A stretch of DNA of 64,000 nt from Amblyornis subalaris (lineage: Eukaryota > Chordata > Aves > Passeriformes > Ptilonorhynchidae): positions 1,392,406 through 1,456,405 of the forward strand of contig JACAXG010000107.1 of the NCBI GenBank assembly GCA_018881555.1. The letters run 5' to 3'. The number at the start of each line of letters is the position of its first letter. Position 1 is the first letter of the stretch. Made by a program: the position numbers and the translations under genes. The notes beneath the pieces are model-generated. The model worked only from the letters and a program-made list of their open reading frames with translations, was not told where the DNA came from and searched no databases. Shown here piece after piece: positions 60,061 to 64,000 of the stretch.

Positions 60061-60952
60061 TGGTTTTGCTGTTTTCCCTTTCTTTTTCTGTTTGAGAAAT
60101 ACAAATGAAAGTGCCACCAGCCTGCAGACGCTGTCTGAGCAGACCTAGGGAAGCAGAACATCAGTTTTATATGCACATATTCTGGGCTCACCAGCATCTT
60201 GCCCTCAGCTTTTTCTCTTGTATGACAAGCAGGATCAAAAATAGAGAAACCAAGCAAAACAAACCCCACAAAACCTTGGCACACAGCCTCGTGGAAGGAG
60301 CTTGTCTGAACAACAGGGAAGTGGATGTGCAGCATGCTGCTCTTCAACACAGAGGCTTCACTTCTGATCTGGACAATCGGGCTGGGAATTGCATCTGTGA
60401 TAATAATGGCATCAGGCAGAGGGAAGCTATTTTTGAAAGAACTGCCTGCAGGCCAAAGGGTAGCCCCCAAGGGGAAAAATAATCAGCTCTGCCTTCTTTA
60501 CATTTAAGCCTATAGCACTGTCAGGGCCTGATAGTACCAGCCAGCACTCATTTAATGTAAGCAAAGGGAAGTGAAAAATAAATACAAGGAAAAGATAAGG
60601 ATGCATCAGTGGGACAAACATCCCTGATTCTAGATTTAAACTTTGCAAGGTTGAACCAAAGCCCAGCATAAAAATGGATGCAAAACTTCTCTCCCTTGCA
60701 TACCTGCAACATTAGAAAACATGAATTCCAAGGGCAAATGTCTCTGGGAAGATGTCAGTTTGAATGATACCTGCTCCCTAATTTCTCAACTGACAACACA
60801 GTCCCCAAAAATATTTTTAATTTTGTAAATCCAGAAATGATGTAAAAGGTACAAAAGTATAGAAGTCACCTCATATAACTTTTACCTGTCATGTCTGAGA
60901 TAAACAGTAAGAATATTATTGTAGTCAAAAGACAGAAACAGGTAAGTAGGCA
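60061..60952. other. Unique DNA, no gene seen
   Basis: At 60105-60482 there are overlapping 125- and 140-codon frames on opposite strands, the longest such pair on this side of the gap. Neither resembles a protein I know and both cannot be coding, so I read it as stop-poor, slightly GC-richer DNA, possibly conserved noncoding. No repeat identified. Confidence 0.45.
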
Positions 60953-61035
60953 TTCATAGAGTCACAAGACTGAAGGATAATTCATGTTGGAAGGGACCGC
61001 AGAAGGCCTTCTTGTCCAGCCTGCTTCTCAGAGCA
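60953..61035 (-). mobile_element. CR1 LINE 3' end, short fragment
   Basis: Antisense CR1 terminus: plus-strand 'attcatagagtcacaagac', 'catgttggaagggaccgcag', 'aaggccttcttgtccagcc' and 'tgcttctcagagcattcc'. It matches the CR1 type ending '...ggaagggacctcagaagg...ctagtccaacctcctgctc'. About 80 bases are clear. Confidence 0.75.
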
Positions 61036-63090
61036 TTCCTAGGATGCTTGTGGTCTTACCCTAAAGGGATGATCTAAAAGAATGAAGTGCATTGGAACAT
61101 GTAGTTGGGGATTCATGGAGAGCCAGGGAAACTGGATCCAGTGTGGATGTCTGCGTCATGGATGTCAAAATAAAGCAAAATTAGACTTACCTCCAATGCC
61201 TAGTGGATGGTGTAGATGCAGAGGTCAGAGCAGAAAGAAGCAGGGATTCTGTGGTAGTTTCCCAAAGGCAAAGGGACACAGTAGAGAGCTACAGGACACT
61301 GTAGGGAAAGGATGAAGTTGCTTCACTTGAAATTTTCTGTGATCACAGTTCGGTAAATGAAAAAAAATCATAGTGAGATCCCCTAACTTTGAAATGCAGC
61401 ATCCCAAACTTTCTGTGCAAGCACAGCACAGATACACTTTTAACATGAGCTTTAGCAAACATTTGCACTTTGTACTCTTATTCTTTAAAGACTGATTTGA
61501 AACACAAAGCTCAACCTGGATAGATTAAATAGATTTTAAAAAGATGTCTGGGAATGCTGAACCCGCTCCCAATGGCAATCTCAGATGACAATAAAACAAT
61601 TTCTGTTTGTAAGTGGTCCATTACAATGGCATGCTTAATATAAAATTCTAGTCATTGTAGCACTCTGTTGCTTTATTGTCACTTGGCATTTTGCATTGGT
61701 TAACTACTACAAAGAAAGGATAGGGTGTTTTGAATAGACTATNTGAGACATAAAGAACTAACTCGTGTTTGCTTCCAAACTCTTTTCTACAGCTACAAAA
61801 TAATATTGACTGTAGGCTCACGATTACTCACAATTCCTTTCCTCTGAACTTAGTCAAAGTGTTATTTAAGGCACTGATATTTTACAGGTATTGGCCTAGA
61901 AAGGGACACAAGGGTAGAGTAGACTCCTGACCTTAAATATTGAAGCTTTTTCCTCCTGCTGCCTTTAAAATGGCTGCAGGCACTGACACAGATACCTTAA
62001 AGAAAATATGTCATTTAAATAGTTAAAGAAATAAACACAACCTCCAAGAGTTATGAAGGTAGCCAGCCAAAAGTGAGTTCCAAAATACCAGCTGTAAGGA
62101 GAAGAAATAGGGGATCATTTCTTAGCCAATTAATGTCTACTTAGCAGCTTATGCCCTGGTGAGCACATGTAACTCTCTTTAATGTTAATGGAAGTTATAT
62201 GCATGCTACAGAGGAGCATAACTCCTTAAAAGGGGCTGTTCAAATGCTTCCAACAGATACAGGTCAAAGATTAATCATTCAATTTGTCTTCCTCTGCACT
62301 ACAAAAAAAAAAAATATATATTCACAACAATGCACAGTACTTAACTGCAAAAGCTAGCTACAAGTATTGTTCTTACTATATTTTTTTCAAGTTTTCAAGC
62401 TGTCAATGCCATTTCATTTCCCAAATAAGAGGAAAAAATGCCAGATTACTGTAATGAAGTGTTTGAGGTTACTTGCACAAGTGTAAAGACAGCTCGGAGT
62501 CAGACATTCAGCTGTCATTATACATGATTTTGATTCTTGCACTGGTTAAGTAAACAGAAAAAAAGAGAAGCTGGAACAGAGGGTCCAAAGACTTCAGTGA
62601 TGCATAAGCAATAAGAGATTAGTTCTGTTTTGCTGGATTTGAATAGCTCCACCAGGCAGATTCAGAGTTAAATAAATGGAAATAGTGCTTATATTTATAT
62701 TTACAAACATAAACCCATCAAAGCATTCTTCACTAGATTTTATTTCCACTCACATGTGTAAATCTTATTTTCTGCACTCAGATGTAACCACCAAGTGTAC
62801 CTGAGTGGCAGGAGTAAAGGACTCAGTTTTCTGGTGGCCTTTGTATTATCTCGACTTGNTGTTTGAACCACCACCTAAACAAAACTGCACATAATCAAGG
62901 CTGAACTCAGTCAAGACCTTGTATTTCTACTTTAACTAGGCATAAATGTCTTAAACAAAATTCAAGGAAGAAAAAACAATATTTATTAATCATATCATAA
63001 TGGAAATTCTGTCTTTTGGTTAGATGAATTGTGCTTTAACCTTATTGTGTTGAGGATAAGGAAAGTCTAGCTAGGTAGTTGAGATGATAC
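61036..63090. other. Unique AT-rich DNA, no gene seen
   Basis: Frames at 61082-61315 and 61225-61458 are unrecognised. An A run followed by TATATA lies at about 62302-62321. No dispersed repeat identified. Confidence 0.55.
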
Positions 63091-63099
63091 GGAAACATA

Positions 63100-63690
63100 C
63101 AGCCTTCACTTAGAATTTGATTTAGTTGCCTAAAAACAGGCATTCAATGTCATTTGAAACGTGCTGGGGTATCCAAAATGTCTGTTCAGGCCTGGAAAGT
63201 GCAATGGAAGACCCATGGGAGAACCATACATGTCCAGTTGGATGTCAGATTCCAGGAAAGCTGAAATGGCACCAGACATCTATGTTTGAGTAACCAAGTA
63301 GAACCCTCATGATGTCTAAAGATTTTTGCCTTTTATATATTTTTCATATATTTGTAACTTTGTAGACTGTCAATACATAGTTATAGCTTCTAGTACTTTT
63401 CCTACCTTTTCCCCCTACATTTTAGAACAATAAGAGAACCCTTCTGATACATTCTTAATATTCTGTTTAGTCTTATTCTTAAGACTGGAATTTATAACAA
63501 GGACGTTTTGTTTTCCACTAGAACTTAAGAGACATAAGAAGAAAATAAGCCGAAGAAGCCCCTGGACCAACTCCAAGGGGCTGACCCGGGAGTGGGTTAC
63601 TGGGGCAACTGAATCTCCTGTTGGATGTACCTGCTCGATGTACCAATTAAATAACCTTATAAAAATTGTAGAAATCCTTTATCATGTGTG
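63100..63690 (+). mobile_element. Possible LTR of an avian endogenous retrovirus
   Basis: Several strings here look like bird LTR sequence to me: 'gaaacgtgctggggtatcc' and 'caaaatgtctgttcaggcct' (63157-63193), 'cagattccaggaaagctgaa' (63246-63265), and 'ggggctgacccgggagtggg' (63577-63596) followed by 'caattaaataaccttataaa', which would be the polyadenylation region. I cannot find matching TG...CA ends or a target duplication, so the limits are guesses. It could instead be a degraded internal part of such an element. Confidence 0.35.
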
Positions 63691-64000
63691 CATATAGCCA
63701 TACTTGTGCACCTGAAAGCTTTCACTGAAGATCTGATTTATCTTACCACTTTAACCCAGTGCAAGACTTTTTCCTTTTGTCATTAGGCAACCCTCAGACA
63801 CCTGCATTTTGGAGCATGCACTGGCTGTGCACAGCTGTCTACACAACAGTTGTAAGTCTAAGAACTTTTATAACCACTGGAGATCTGTGGCCTGACTTGT
63901 TTACTCACACATGGGCACAGAGTGATGTTTGAAATGCCCCACATTATCCTGGTGTATCTCCAGCTGCTGGTCCAGGAGGACATGGGTCTTCCTTATGTCC
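63691..64000. other. Unique DNA to the window edge
   Basis: No gene or repeat recognised in the last 310 bases. Confidence 0.55.

Noticed and set aside
1..64000. CRISPR arrays, operons, phage or other prokaryotic systems
   Set aside because: No regularly spaced repeats, no dense coding and no ribosome-binding-site pattern; the CR1 and LTR content shows vertebrate nuclear DNA.

Overview
The window reads as nuclear DNA of a bird, probably a songbird. The direct evidence is a set of CR1 retrotransposon 3' ends that carry the avian terminal signature (tandem ATTCTATG-type octamers and the surrounding 3' UTR) and several long terminal repeats (LTRs) of types I recognise from bird genomes. The DNA is AT-rich, and no open frame gives a protein I recognise. 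I see no exon that convinces me, no rRNA or tRNA gene, and nothing bacterial such as operons, CRISPR arrays or insertion sequences. It is best read as intergenic or deep-intronic sequence from a gene-poor region. The songbird assignment is inference from repeat subtypes.

Layout. 1-8.0 kb: a CR1 end at the left edge, then unique DNA with a possible conserved block near 2.9-3.3 kb. 8.0-8.9 kb: a CR1 copy split by an LTR of about 600 bp with a 6-bp target duplication, the clearest nested insertion in the window. 10.4-13.8 kb: three CR1 ends, an LTR-like block and low-complexity DNA. 16.3-16.5 kb: another CR1 end. 20.4-20.6 kb: an ancient CORE-SINE/MIR-like relic. 22.9-23.95 kb: a CR1 end, a near-complete solo LTR and a small minisatellite. 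25.0-25.45 kb: an AT-rich block with POU- and SOX-like motifs, a candidate enhancer. 27.3-27.7 kb: an unexplained CpG-containing patch. 32,035-32,431: an assembly gap of 397 N. 36.1-37.0 kb: a SINE relic and an LTR fragment carrying an ATT microsatellite. 38.7-41.1 kb: an old CR1-like relic, a MIR-like relic and a CR1 end. 46.8-47.1 kb: the longest uninterrupted CR1 3' piece. 50.4-51.3 kb: a GC/CpG-richer block running into conserved-looking AT-rich DNA. 57.1-60.1 kb: an LTR remnant and two SINE relics. 61.0 kb: a CR1 end. 63.1-63.7 kb: a probable further LTR.

No genes act together here. What can be read is insertion history: old amniote-type SINE relics, then CR1 3' ends, then LTR elements, one of them landing inside a CR1. 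Single ambiguous bases are scattered throughout at roughly two to three per kb. I could not run homology or conservation searches, so family names are by recognition and boundaries are approximate unless a duplication fixes them. I did not find a new biological system; the best leads are the candidate conserved noncoding blocks.
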